NCBI GenBank assembly: GCA_033239005.1
Contig: BSQZ01000061.1
Location: 2,625,501 to 2,689,500, forward strand
Direction: 5' to 3'
Length of the DNA stretch: 64,000 nucleotides
Source: Lamellibrachia satsuma
Taxonomy: Eukaryota; Annelida; Polychaeta; Sabellida; Siboglinidae
Within the stretch, counting starts at the first letter, position 1. Each line of letters starts with the position of its first letter. A program made the position numbers and the translations under genes. Shown one piece after another: positions 33,491 through 45,180 of the stretch. The notes beneath the pieces were generated by a model. That model saw only the letters and a list, made by a program, of their open reading frames with translations. It ran no database searches and was not told the origin of the DNA.

Positions 33491-34788
33491 AAATGCTGGA
33501 GTGGCTTGCCCAGCGACAAGACCGAGAAACACACATATTTCATGTTGGATGTATTGATTTGTAAACTAGACACTACATACACATTTCCAGATGAGTAATG
33601 CCATGATTTAATACCACCTTCTTGTGATCTCTAGTTGCCAACTCACAGTTGTTTTATGCAGAAGAGTTTTCATACACAGGTACTTAACACTGTCATGTGT
33701 ATTAGTTGCAGATGTTTCATAAAATGTTATTTATTACCAGGTGTCACTCACACTCCCAGTAATGCCTTCAGCAAGAGAGTCTCCTTGACACGTCTCTGGT
33801 ATCACTGAAGGAACACTGCATGTTTGCATGGCTGGTGAAGCACGCCTAAAGTACAGTGGCATGACAGAGTGCTATGCTGGCTACTGTTCTATTGGGCATG
33901 CATTGAACATTTCCAATAACCAGGAATAGTTTTACTTGTTAGGCCAAATATGTTGGTCGTGACTCTCATGGGGAGATCGTTTAATAATTGTGTTGCAATC
34001 ATAGAATGCTTGCAGGCTGTAATGTAAATTTACATATCTGTGTTAATCTAATATTATTCTGTGCATGTAATAAATTTGTGTAATTTGTTGCGTGTATTTA
34101 CACAGTGCCAGACATTCATCCGCCAGTTAAATCTACCATGTCTGTTACTCCAAAGTGCGTAACAGATTTTATGTCTGAATCATTAATGTACATCATTAAA
34201 CAGAACATATTCCGTAATTTATGGAGAGTAATAATCTGTCTATTTATATCTGATTGCTGATGCCAGTGAAGTAGTAGTGCAGTGTACTGGATAAATTTGC
34301 CAAAATATCTTTTTAGTTATGACAATATTGAAATAAAAAAGCAAGTTCATAATTTAACGTAAATATAATTATTATACTAATTATTTCACTATAGAGTCAC
34401 TATATGACCAAGTGGCATAATGTAGTGCTCATCAGTGAATTTCACCATAACTGTCGTCATCATTATTTCAGTACAACAGTGTATGTGTGCCTGTATTCAT
34501 ATTTGTGTGAAAATGTCCAGCTAACCAGTTCACAGAAAGGTTTCTGTGAGCTGCCATCACTGCAATGGATGGCTGTTTATTGGCAGAAAGCCAAGTGTAT
34601 TAATATTCAAGAGCCATGCAGACCCAGACTATCTGACTGTGTTGCTCAGAATGTTTCTGTCATTCCGGGCATTGGCTTCAGGAATTGAATATAAATGAAT
34701 CAGCACAACTAAATGTGCCCACATAATAAATTATTACCACCACCAATGTGAGGCCAGGTCACTGTTACACTACAAACCTTGTTGAAAC
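33491..34788. other. Non-coding, nothing recognised
   Basis: AT-rich; a 94-codon frame at 34404-34688 has no family signal or splice context. Confidence 0.4.
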
Positions 34789-35205
34789 AGCACAAAAACC
34801 ACCACCGTATTCCTTGTCACAAACACCAGCACTTCACCATCCCTTACTGCAAACACAACACCAGCCACAAACACCACTGTACCGGTAACCATAAACACCA
34901 TAACAATCCTTGCCACAAACACCAGCACTTCACCATCCCTTACTGCAAACACAACACCAGCCACGAACGCCACTGTACCAGTAACCATAAACACCATAAC
35001 AATCCTTGCCACAAACACCAGCACACATCCCTTGCCATAAACACAAACCCAGCCACAGACACAACAACACAACCACGATCCTTGCCACAAACAGAGCCAC
35101 AATCCATGCCACAAACAAAACAACAACCACAAGCACTACTACCACATTGCCACAAACAACAACAACAACAAACACCACTACATCCCTTGCCACAAACAAC
35201 ACTAT
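34789..35205. repeat. 96-bp tandem duplication grading into ACAAACACC-rich sequence
   Basis: CCTTGTCACAAACACCAGCA recurs at 34812, 34908 and 35004 (96-base spacing), then decays into irregular TTGCCACAAACA motifs to about 35200. The + strand is almost free of G. The His/Asn/Thr-rich and, on the minus strand, Val-rich frames are compositional artefacts. Confidence 0.85.
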
Positions 35206-35984
35206 ATCCACTGACCGCTGTGGTCAGTCCTCCCGTGTCCCAGCCAGCAAACGTTGTTTAGGAAACAGCAATGGTATCTGGTATGACTCAACATTTTGTC
35301 TCCAGGAAATATTTTATTTGCGAATCCATGGAATTGACCTGAGTTGAGCAGTGAGACGCTCAGTTGTCACCAATGAGAATATGATGGTGACGGCTTTGAC
35401 AGGTCATCTGTTGTGATGAGACTGTCATCATCATCAACAGCAGCCCTGTCATCATCCTTCAGTTTACTGGTTTCTAGTGATTACCAGAGGCTGAACCACA
35501 GGACAGTTCCTGGAGCAATGCCATCTAGGCATCCAGGAAACACAGCTGGTGGTCTTTCAATCCATGTTTTCTGGTTGTCAAGTTGCATTCTCAGAAAGCA
35601 ACAGATGCCCACTCTCAAGTATTGTTACTTTAGAAAAAGCCCTTGAAAGAGTCTTCGCTTTCATGTCGAGACCTTTAGATTAATATGGGTTAATTAAGCA
35701 GAAACATGAATACATGATTACAGGTGTGTGTGAGACGGCCTGCTCACACGCAGCATGACTAACACGCTCCTTTGCCTCTCAGGCTCTTCCTAGAAGTGCA
35801 TTAGCTGAAAGAGTTGCAATTATAGAAAGTGTGCCTCCTTCATGACACACTCTGAAGCAACACATGCTCCACAGAGGTGGCTTGTCAGGCAAAAGAAGAT
35901 AATTATTTTATGATGTTTTCTCTTCAGTGTGCTCATGAAGAGTTCTTACCGAGCCAACGTATCCTCAATGAAATTAGCTACTGC
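35206..35984. other. Non-coding, nothing recognised
   Basis: About 780 bases with short open frames only. No element motifs. Confidence 0.4.
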
Positions 35985-36610
35985 AATAACCTGATGACAC
36001 ATTGTAACAACCTGATGACATATTGTAACAACCTGATGACACATTGTAACAACCTGATGACATATTGTAACAACCTGATGACACATTGTAACAACCTGAT
36101 GACACATTTCCACAGCATGATGACACATTGCAACAACCTGATGACACATTGTAACAACCTGATGACACATTGTAACAACCTGATGACACATTGTAACAAC
36201 CTAATGACACATTTCCACAGCATGATGACACATTGTAACAACCTGATGACACATTGTAACAACCTGATGACACATTTCCACAGCATGATGACACATTGCA
36301 ACAACCTGATGACACAATTCAACAACATGATGACATATTACAATAACCCGATGACACATTGTAACAACCTGGTGACACATCACAACATCATGATGACACA
36401 TTACAACAACTTGATGACACATTGCGACAACTTGGTGACCCATTACAATAATCTGATGACACATTGCAATAATGTGATGACACATTGCAACAACCTGATA
36501 AGGTTGCAACAACATGATGACATATTACAATAAACATGATGATACATTGCAACAATGTGTAACAATGTGACGACAGATTGCAACAGCCTGATGATGCATT
36601 GCAACAACTT
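35985..36610. repeat. 18-bp minisatellite, about 33 copies
   Basis: The unit AACCTGATGACACATTGT (six codons) repeats, with variants such as CATTTCCACAGCATGATGAC placed at intervals, so the array is open in several frames (CNNLMT etc.). Divergence increases towards the 3' end. No start, splice or family evidence for a protein. Confidence 0.95.
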
Positions 36611-37254
36611 TTCAACATGCATTACTGGGGTTGGTAGAAATTGAGGGGTATTGAGTTTGGGAGTGTTTTCTCACGAATTTCAAGGAAGAAATTAGTTAAC
36701 TGTTATTTTTAAATGTTGTGAAAAAAACCATCGAATAAGTTTCTCATGGGGCAATGGAAATTCTGTAATGACCACCAATGGCAGAATTAGTTGTGTTCTC
36801 ACCCGTGCATCAGTAGCTCTTGGTTGAAGTTGCAGCTTAGTGAATAATCATCACATTGTTGATGAGGTTTTACACAGCTATAAAATGGCCAATATATCCA
36901 GGGATGATTCAGTCTGCCTGTTCTGTGGTGATGTTGCCATGCCAGGAACCTCCTGTATAAACGTGCTGATAAAACATGATTGGCAAGCAGCTGTTAGGGT
37001 GGGTAGATTTATGTCAGATTGCCACAGCAGATATCACCTGTCAGTTTTGTGTTAACATTCATTTGCAAGCCTCAGTTCTGTGGCCTCCTGCATGGATGCA
37101 GGCAGCAGAAGCCTGTGAATCTGGGTGAAAACAGTTCATAATTCACCATAATGGGGACACCTGGTGCTAAACTGGCTCAGCATGGTATGAGTTGTGGCTG
37201 GTGTTACAAGCAAGCATGGCACTAGTTTATACACCTGACTGGTGTCATAGGTAG
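36611..37254. other. Non-coding, nothing recognised
   Basis: Unassigned sequence between an array and a LINE tail. Confidence 0.4.
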
Positions 37255-37475
37255 TGGATGGATCAATTAATCAATGATGCATATTTGTGTAGCACCCTTT
37301 CCAGCCTTAACTGCTCAAAGATGTTTTCCAGGTTCATTAATTAATTAAAACAAGTCCTAAATATTAAAAAGTCCATTCAGTAAAATTCAAAACTATCACT
37401 AAAATGTTGAAATCAATGAAAACTCCAGCTAATTTAATCTAAAATGCACGAGTGAACAAGTATGTCTTCAGTCGA
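37255..37475 (-). mobile_element. CR1-like LINE 3' tail (minus strand)
   Basis: On the minus strand, LKTYLFTRAF is followed by an AT-rich spacer and a tail containing GGGTGCTACACAAATATG. This resembles the C-terminus and 3' end of CR1/L2-like LINEs (compare the + strand copy ending at 9360). Only the tail is present. Confidence 0.6.
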
Positions 37476-37700
37476 TGGATGGACGGAAGAATGGACAGAT
37501 GGATGGACAGACATATGGATGGAGGGGTTGATGGATGGATGGACAGACATGTGGATGGAGGGATTGATGAATGGATGGACAGACATGTGGATGGAGGGGT
37601 TGATGGATGGATGGACAGATATTTATGTTGTCAGATGGATGGATGGATGGATGGGCAGACATATTATAGATGGAGGGGTGGATGGATGGACGGACAGACA
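37476..37700. repeat. GGAT-rich minisatellite, left part
   Basis: Units of GGATGGACAGACATGTGGAT type. The array is interrupted at 37701-41204 by an inserted element and resumes at 41205 in the same orientation. Confidence 0.93.
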
Positions 37701-37704
37701 TGTA

Positions 37705-38158
37705 GGGTTCAGCCTACAGTTACATTTCCCATTGGTGGCCATGTTAACATTTTGCAAAATTATAAGAAAATGTGACCATCAAAAATTCTAAAACTTTTCA
37801 CCAGCTGCTGTCATCATCCCATTGACATGCTGGTCGAGTTTTGTCAAAATGAGACATTTCTAACTCTTGGAATATGCCTGTATGTGCGATACCCCTCAAT
37901 GTTTACCAATATTGGCATGAATTACGATGCACACGTGTCTAATCGCCAAAAAAATCACAAATATCCTTCCGCCTATTAAAATCATCTAAAAATCCACCAT
38001 TTCACTCTCAACAGCTTCCGCCAGCGAACGTGGTAATGTCCGTGCACAAATGCACTTATGTCAGATCATATGAATTTTTTAAAACATCCTATATCCAAAC
38101 TTACTATGCCCCACATTCGTGTGTAACACTCCAGGAGGTCTAACTGAGGCATGACCCC
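37705..38158. repeat. Left 454-bp terminal direct repeat
   Basis: Starts GGGTTCAGCCTACAGTTACA and ends GAGGCATGACCCC. A second copy lies at 40748-41200 and an inverted solo copy at 60532-60979. Confidence 0.9.
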
Positions 38159-38749
38159 AAATAGGGAAGCTATTTTCTGAGAAAGTGTCCAATTTTACAT
38201 CAAGAAGCAGAACAATATATATGTAGACATATTATAGAACACTCCTGTTTGTCACATCATTATTATTTGTTTGACAGCCAAATCAAAACAATGCCATGTT
38301 CAGAATATTTGCTGAAAACCAGTCACATATTTTAATTATAGGTCTACTTTGACACTTGATAAATCATATATCATGTATACTAGATTTCCAGAGCATTGCG
38401 AGCCAATGAAGCCTTCTTATTGTCTCTTTAGATATAGCAATGAATTTATTTTCAAATTAATATTTATATAATTGCTTGATTTTTAACTAAACATGGTGTA
38501 ATTTTTTCAGAACAGTGACAATTTGTTACATTTAACAGGATTTTGAGTGATTTCTAATGTGTCAGAATTGTTAAATGTTATTGTTTATATGACTGCTGTC
38601 ATGCTTCTAGTTGATAAGATACAAGGCGTACTGCTTGATTTGGATACGCCACCATAAAGGGGTATCATATTACCAGATACCAGTTGCTGCCAGATTAAAA
38701 AAATGCTGATATATGCAATGCTTCCAGTGGCAGTGACACAACCAACATA

Positions 38750-39690
38750 CAGTCGCGCCTCGTTATAACGCGGTAGTCGGGGTCCACGACTTCGGACCGC
38801 GTTGTAAGCGAGGCGCGTTAGGTGTTCTCATATCTGCCACCAGGGAGCTGCTAAACAACAGCGACCGCCACCCGCTTGCAGCATTGTCTTATACGGCAAT
38901 ATGCAGTTTATGGAACTTATTAAACGTGTATACTAGCATCAACGTGTATTATTTTTAAATGTCACACCTTCTTAACTCTTGAACTGAATAAAACACATGT
39001 ACGTATGGAATAGATCTACGATGATGATGTACTTGACCAACAGGCCTACGAATCGAAAATAATAAGCTGGATCTGAGCAGCCGAAAACGTATATGATTTG
39101 ACAAACGTAGTATGCAAGCTGATAAAACACATAAAAAGACAATAGGTAGAATTAATAATTGTTTCGTCTTTCAACCGATCTCTACCGAAATTTATTACGC
39201 ACCACTTAACATCGATTCATCATTTCATATGCGGACGACGAATTCGTATTTTCGCCACCGGTAGCGCCTTGGGTTAGGAATTTGGCATGTTAGTTTCGCG
39301 TCGCGAAAACGATTAAATTTACGATGTAACGGAAGCATGTAATTTCACCCAAGTGTTATCTTGGTACTGCATGTAAAATGCATTTAAGACGGTTGATCTG
39401 ATTCTTACGCGAGGCATATTTGTGAATCTCGATTGCAATTTACAAACCGTCGAAGTGAAGCCAGCGACAGCGATTGATGTCGGCGGCAGCGCAAAACAAA
39501 CAACACGTTGATACTCGTTTATTGACATTGTTCACCTAATGTTTCTTGAGAATTGTCAAAGCAATTCTAAGTAGGTTTAAGCGGGCCCATTTGACATTTT
39601 CCCCTGGCGGCAGAAATTCGGGGTCCACGACCGACCGCGTTATATCCGAATCCGCGTAATAACGGGGCGCGTTATAACGAGGCGCGACTG
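38750..39690. mobile_element. 941-bp Tigger/pogo-like TIR element, non-autonomous
   Basis: The left end CAGTCGCGCCTCGTTATAAC is exactly inverted at the right end (GTTATAACGAGGCGCGACTG), and the match continues to at least 22 bases (CGCG). TA flanks both ends (38748-38749 and 39691-39692), the target duplication expected of Tc1/mariner-pogo elements, and CAGT ends are typical of Tigger-like elements. Subterminal GGGGTCCACGAC occurs at both ends. No transposase was found; a 69-codon minus frame at 39319-39528 has no family features. It is nested in the 3.5-kb element, so it is younger. Confidence 0.88.
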
Positions 39691-40747
39691 TACGACTATT
39701 CTGTCAAAATTTGTTACACAGTGTGGCCAATGTACTGGGCCACATAAAATACCACCAATGACTGTTCTAGTGCAAAATAGCTGCCTACTCCCTCACAAAC
39801 TGGTGTCATACCCCCTAATGTTGACCAAATTTCCATTTTGGCATCCGCTCTTTAGCAGGCTATTCATGATTGTTACTGCTTTCTGCCTTTTCCAAGCAAA
39901 CTGTTCACTTTTTCCTAGCAACCTGTGTCTATGGGAATGGTTATATCTTATGTAAACCACTTCAGGGTTATGATTGGCTAGGGATGGGGTTAGCTAGATA
40001 TGGGGTTAGCCAAGGATGGGGTTAGCTATGGTTAAGGATGCATACCTTCCTTTCCTTATGCCCAAGCACTTACAGAGAACTGCACACGACATGAAATGCG
40101 TATCAAGACGTTGTGATTAGGCATTTATGAAACGCAACGATTATTTTCTATATAAAAAGTGCTTATTTTAAGCTTTTAGCTTGCCACCAGCTCTTTCGTG
40201 CAATTTTAACACATAGAAAATGAAAAAACTGTGTTTATTAACGATCAAATTTCTTATTAAACATTAAATTGCGTAAATTATCAGCTGATGCACATCAAAT
40301 ATTATAGCACAACATTAAAATGTACATTTAGTTGAAATTTTTTATATATAGTAGGTCAGCTACAGGACACCTCCTAAAGGAGACGTTTAAAAAGTTTAAA
40401 TAATAGCGGTGCTTAATAAGTAATGATCATGTTGACTATATTAAATAAATAAAATATATATAATAATATAATATTAACTAGCATGACACAGACAATTTTC
40501 TAAGTCAAACACACACAACATGGGGCAGGTTAGCAGCCGTTTTTATTTATTTAATTTTTTTTTAATATGACCCCTCATTATATTATCAGAATTGCAAATT
40601 ATTAAAATTCTAAGAAATGTATTATAACAAACTAATTATTTCATCCAAATTACCTGCAATATCCACAATTAGGCTAACAACAACGATTAAAACATAAGCA
40701 TATAAAAATGTTATAACCGTGCTGTGACCACGACTTCCGTTTAATTA

Positions 40748-41200
40748 GGTTCAGCATACAGTTACATTTCCCATTGGTGGCCATGTTAACATTTTGCAAA
40801 ATTATAAGAAAACGTGACAATCAAAAATTCTAAAAGTATTCACCAGCTGCTGTCATCATCCCACTGACATGCTGGTCGAGTTTTGTCAAAATTAGACATT
40901 TCTAACTCTTGGAATATGCCTGTATGTGTGATACCCTGCAATGTTTACCAATATTGGCATGAATTACGACGCACACTTGTCTAATCGCCAAAAAAATCAC
41001 AAATATCCTTCCGCCTATTAAAATCATCTAAAAATCCACCATTTCACTCTCAACAGCTTCCGCCAGCAAACCTGGTAATGTCCGTGCACAAATGCATTTA
41101 TGTCAGATCGTATGAATTTTTTAAAACGTCCTATATCCAAACTTACTATGCCCTACATTCGTGTGTAACACACCAAGAAGTCTAACTGAGGCATCACCCC
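40748..41200. repeat. Right 454-bp terminal direct repeat
   Basis: Begins GGTTCAGCATACAGTTACAT and ends GAGGCATCACCCC, followed by TGTA. Differs from the left copy by scattered substitutions, which allows the insertion to be dated relative to other elements. Confidence 0.9.
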
Positions 41201-41204
41201 TGTA

Positions 41205-41610
41205 GATGGATGGACAGACATACGGGTGGGTGGGACGGTGGGTGGGTACGTGGGTGGACGGATGGACGGACGGACGGACGGGCGGGCGGGCGGGCGGGTG
41301 GTGGGTGGGTACGTGGGTGAACATACATGGATGGACGGACGGACGGACGGACGGACGGACGGACGGGCGGGCGGGCGGGTGGTCAGGTGAACATGGATGG
41401 ATGGATGGATGGATGGACGGACGGACGGACGGACGGACGGACGGGCGGACGGGCGGGTTGGTGGGTGGATGGATGGGTGGGTGGATGGTGGGTGGATGGT
41501 GGGTTGGTGGATGGGTGGACAGACATCTGGATGGAGGGGTGGACGGACATAGATGGACAGATGTATGGACAGATGGACAGGCGGATGAATGGACAGATGG
41601 ATGGATGTAC
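41205..41610. repeat. GGAT/GGAC/GGGC-rich minisatellite, right part
   Basis: Continuation of the array at 37476, with GGACGGACGGAC, GGGCGGGCGGGC and GGGTGGGT sub-tracts. G-rich on +, with many runs of three Gs. Long frames on both strands reflect composition. Confidence 0.93.
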
Positions 41611-42440
41611 ATTTGTGGTTGGGCAGCAGTTATTGCAGAAGAGACAACCCCTGTGAATCACTGATGATGTTTTATTGCTACTTGTAGATCAACCCTAACA
41701 AATGTGGAATTGAATTTGTTCAAAATGTTGCATCTACTAATGAAATCTGTTGCCTATTTTGAGCAAGTTATTTTTGTTGTGGACTAATCAAAACTCATAT
41801 ATGGCAAACATATTCGACAAAAGTTGTATCTCTCCAATTAGTTTATCACAAATGCTTGAAATGTCTTCATTTACTATCAGAATATTTTATATCACTGATG
41901 CTTTGGACAATTACTTCAGATTGCAAATAGAAAATAAGCATTATGAAGTCCTTAGCTGTATAAATGACTGCATTTGTTATTGATTTTAAATATTGCTCTC
42001 TGTGGTGACCACAAGGTGGCCACATTGGTGTAATAAATGATACAGGAGATGTGTGGTTCGGGGAATGGTTCAGTTTGGTAAGGTAAATTTCTATAAATCA
42101 TAAGTGATCAGTCAGTGATATATCTGATCAGTCTATGACATTGTGTTCCCTTACAAAAGTCTTACATGAACAATGTAATTACACCCCTGGAGAAGACCAC
42201 CAACCCACCCACCCTCTGTGCAACAACAATAACTACCTTGTCTGCTGCATGGATGGTTAATTATGCAAGCCAGTGCCAAATTAGAGGGAGATTATGGTTG
42301 ACTGGTGTCACCTGATCTGACCCTTGGCTGGTACAGCTGCTTAATAATTAACCCAAATATCCTGTGATGACCCAAATCATGTGTCCCAACTTCTTATTAA
42401 CCACTGGCAAGTGTAAGAAAGCATGTTTTGTCATACATCA
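41611..42440. other. Non-coding, nothing recognised
   Basis: AT-rich sequence without element motifs or splice-bordered exons. Confidence 0.4.
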
Positions 42441-43735
42441 CACTTGTTGAGTGTGGAAGGGTGGCGGTCTAGGTGTTGAGTGTTGAAGTGTGGCGGTCTA
42501 GGTGTTGAGTGTTGAAGTGTGGCGGTCTAGGTGTTGAGTGTTGAAGTGTGGCGGTCTAGGTGTTGAGTGTTGAAGTGTGGCGGTCTAGGTGTTGAGTGTT
42601 GAAGTGTGGCGGTCTAGGTGTTGAGTGTGGAAGGGTGGCGGTCTAGGTGTTGAGTGTTGAAGAGTGGCAGTCTAGGTGTTGAGTGTCGAAGAGTGGCGGT
42701 CTAGGTGTTGAGTGTTGAAGTGTGGCGGTCTAGGTGTTGAGTGTTGAAGAGTGGCGGTCTAGGTGTTGAGTGTCGAAGAGTGGCGGTCTAGGTGTTGAGT
42801 GTTGAAGAGTGGCGGTCTAGGTGTTGAGTGTTGAAGAGTGGCGGTCTAGGTGTTGAGTGTTGAAGAGTGGCGGTCTAGGTGTTGAGTGTTGAAGAGTGGC
42901 GGTCTAGGTGTTGAGTGTTGAAGTGTGGCGGTCTAGGTGTTGAGTGTTGAAGTGTGGCGGTCTAGGTGTTGAGTGTTGAAGTGTGGCAGTCTAGGTGTTG
43001 AGTGTTGAAGTGTGGCAGTCTAGGTGTTGAGTGTTGAAGAGTGGCGGTCTAGGTGTTGAGTGTTGAAGAGTGGCGGTCTAGGTGTTGAGTGTTGAAGAGT
43101 GGCGGTCTAGGTGTTGAGTGTTGAAGTGTGGCGGTCTAGGTGTTGAGTGTTGAAGAGTGGCAGTCTAGTTGTTGAGTGTTGAAGAGTGGCAGTCTAGGTG
43201 TTGAGTGCTGAAGAGTGGCATCTAGGTGTTGAGTGTTGAAGTGTGGCAGTCTAGGTGTTGAGTGTTGAAGAGTGGCGGTCTAAGTGTTGAGTGTTGAAGA
43301 GTGGCGGTCTAGGTGTTGAAGGGTTGGGTCTAGATGTTGAGTTTTGAAGGGTGCCGGTCTAGGTGTTGAGTGTTGAAGAGTGGCGGTCTAGGTGTTGAGT
43401 GTTGAAGAGTGGCGGTCTAGGTGTTGAGTGTTGAAGAGTGGCGGTCTAGGTGTTGAAGGGTGGCGGTTTAGATGTTGAGTGTTGAAGGGTGGTGGTCTAA
43501 GTGTTGAGTGTTGAAGAGTGACGGTCTAGGTGTTGGGTGATGAAGAGTAGCAGTCTAGGTGTTGAAGAGTGGCAGTCTATGTGTTGAGTGTTGAAGAGTG
43601 GCAGTTTAGGTGTTGAGTGTTCAAGAGTGGCGGTCTAGGTGTTGAATGTTGAAGAGTCGCCGTCTAGGTGTTGAGTGTTCAAGGGTGCTGGTGTAAGTGT
43701 TGAGTGTTCAAGGGTGGCGGTCTAAATGTTGCAAC
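42441..43735. repeat. 29-bp minisatellite, about 44 copies
   Basis: The unit GTGTTGAGTGTTGAAGAGTG plus GCGGTCTAG repeats at 29 bases. AGAGTGG, TGTGGCGG and GGGTGGCGG variants are clustered, and the 3' third is more diverged with deletions. It is the longest array in the window by copy number. Confidence 0.95.
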
Positions 43736-44814
43736 ATTGTATCTGCCGGTTGCCACTTCACTCGAAGTCAGCACCCTTATGAACTGTGATCGAAAAAAGC
43801 AACATCTTTAGGGTGAATAAATTGGTGTACCACGCTAGGTGAAGCAGCTGCTACACCTCCTCCCTCCCATTCCCTGCCCTCCCCCCTCCCATTCCCTGCC
43901 CTCCCCCCTCCCATTCCCTGCCCTGCCCTCCCCACCAGCCCTCTTTGTACAGCTGTATACATCTAATCTTCCTCTGAAACAGATTGATGATGCATGAGTA
44001 GGCAGTATGTAGAATGACCTGACTTTGCAGATTGTGATTCTCATTGATCATTTCTTCACTCTGTAGAAGTCTCACTCTCATTTATAAGTGTCGGCAAAGA
44101 ACTTAGCCCCATGTTTGGCGTGACGTCAATGGTTACCTCCAATTAGTTCATCCTGGTACATCTGGCACCAATCCAAGTTTCTATTATACCATTGACGCCT
44201 TTCTCGTGGCTACTGGGAAATCATTTCTAATAAACCCCCAGGAGTGGAATTCTGGGAAGTTCATTCGATGAAAATTTGGCACGCAGCAATTGTATATAAA
44301 TGGTGCTAGCGGTGCTGTTGTATGTTTGAACTGCGAAATGTTACAATTTGCCAACATTGAGATTAACAGTCACCTGCTGGTCATAAGCATCACTAATGAC
44401 CATAACGATTCCCAGAAACAGCACATGTATAGCTGGCTTTGTGATTCTGGGAGCCATTATAGTCATTAATGGGTATCATTTGGAAATGGCAGTGATGACA
44501 GTAAACGTGTACTCTTTTTTCTCCTATGTCTCTGGATACATTGATGCAATGTTGACATATTTCTTTATGTAGAATACAAAATGTTATTCTACTCAAGTAG
44601 TAATTTTATGATCAAATATATTCAACTGCACATATCAGTCGATATTCGTGCCAATTAAAAATAAAAAACAGGAAAAAATGGAACAATTCTATCATTGGTA
44701 AAAAAAGATATCTGAAAATGTTTTCCTCTGCAGTCCAGAAAATATCCAGTCAAATGTTCTTATTTGACAGACTCACAATAGAAAGAGTAGAAATTGTTCT
44801 TTTGTGTAATATCA
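43736..44814. other. Non-coding with short CCCTCCC repeat
   Basis: 43852-43925 holds three to four copies of CTCCCATTCCCTGCCC (pyrimidine-rich on +). The rest is unassigned. Confidence 0.5.
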
Positions 44815-45180
44815 GTGATCATGCAAGATTTAACAAGATTTGCCATCCAAGCCAAAGGCCCATATGGCAAGTGGACAAGGAAGCCATTGGCTTATCGAGA
44901 GTCCAACAATGTTCATCTACATGTAACCCGCCCTCCTGAGATATGTGTCAACCTTGTTTTTAAACATATTCATGCTGCTAGCAGTTACACAATCCATGCA
45001 TTGAGGGAGGTTTCAAGTCAAATTTCAAACCGTTGGCACAATTTATTGTCAGACCATAATACACTGGACAAAGTATTGGTCAGAACCTGCGTATTGATTG
45101 ACAGGTTCACAAGTCAGCGAGTAAATATCAGAGATGACGTTCTAATGTACACCACTGCCAAATATTAACACATGCAAGTT
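44815..45180 (-). mobile_element. LINE 3' end (minus strand)
   Basis: On the minus strand the C-terminal ORF2 region (MDCVTASSMNMFKNKVD) is followed by the tail containing GCCAATGGCTTCCTTGTCCA. It is the same family as 12420-12795, 48830-50440 and 61645-61735. 5'-truncated. Confidence 0.75.

Larger units (their letters stand above)
37705..41200. mobile_element. 3.5-kb element with 454-bp direct terminal repeats, TGTA target duplication
   Basis: The terminal repeats at 37705-38158 and about 40748-41200 are about 94% identical by eye, in direct orientation. TGTA precedes the left repeat (37701-37704) and follows the right one (41201-41204); removing the element rejoins the GGAT array. The inner edges do not share the TGTA, so the whole unit inserted at once. 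The interior shows no gag, protease, RT or integrase and no obvious tRNA primer site. I call it a non-autonomous LTR-type (LARD-like) element, but a composite DNA transposon is possible: the repeats start GGGTTCAGCC and end GGCATCACCCC, weakly inverted. Confidence 0.7.

Noticed and set aside
34404..34688. 94-codon + frame
   Set aside because: No homology recognised and no flanking splice sites consistent with the gene.
35877..36533. 218-codon frame of CNNLMTH repeats
   Set aside because: 18-base array; the period is a multiple of three, so open frames are expected.
41121..41664. Pro/Ser/His-rich minus frame and Gly/Trp/Asp-rich + frames
   Set aside because: Translation of GGAT/GGAC/GGGC tandem repeats.
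42441..43735. CRISPR-like regular spacing (29-base units)
   Set aside because: The units are contiguous with no unique spacers, in a eukaryotic context; it is a minisatellite.
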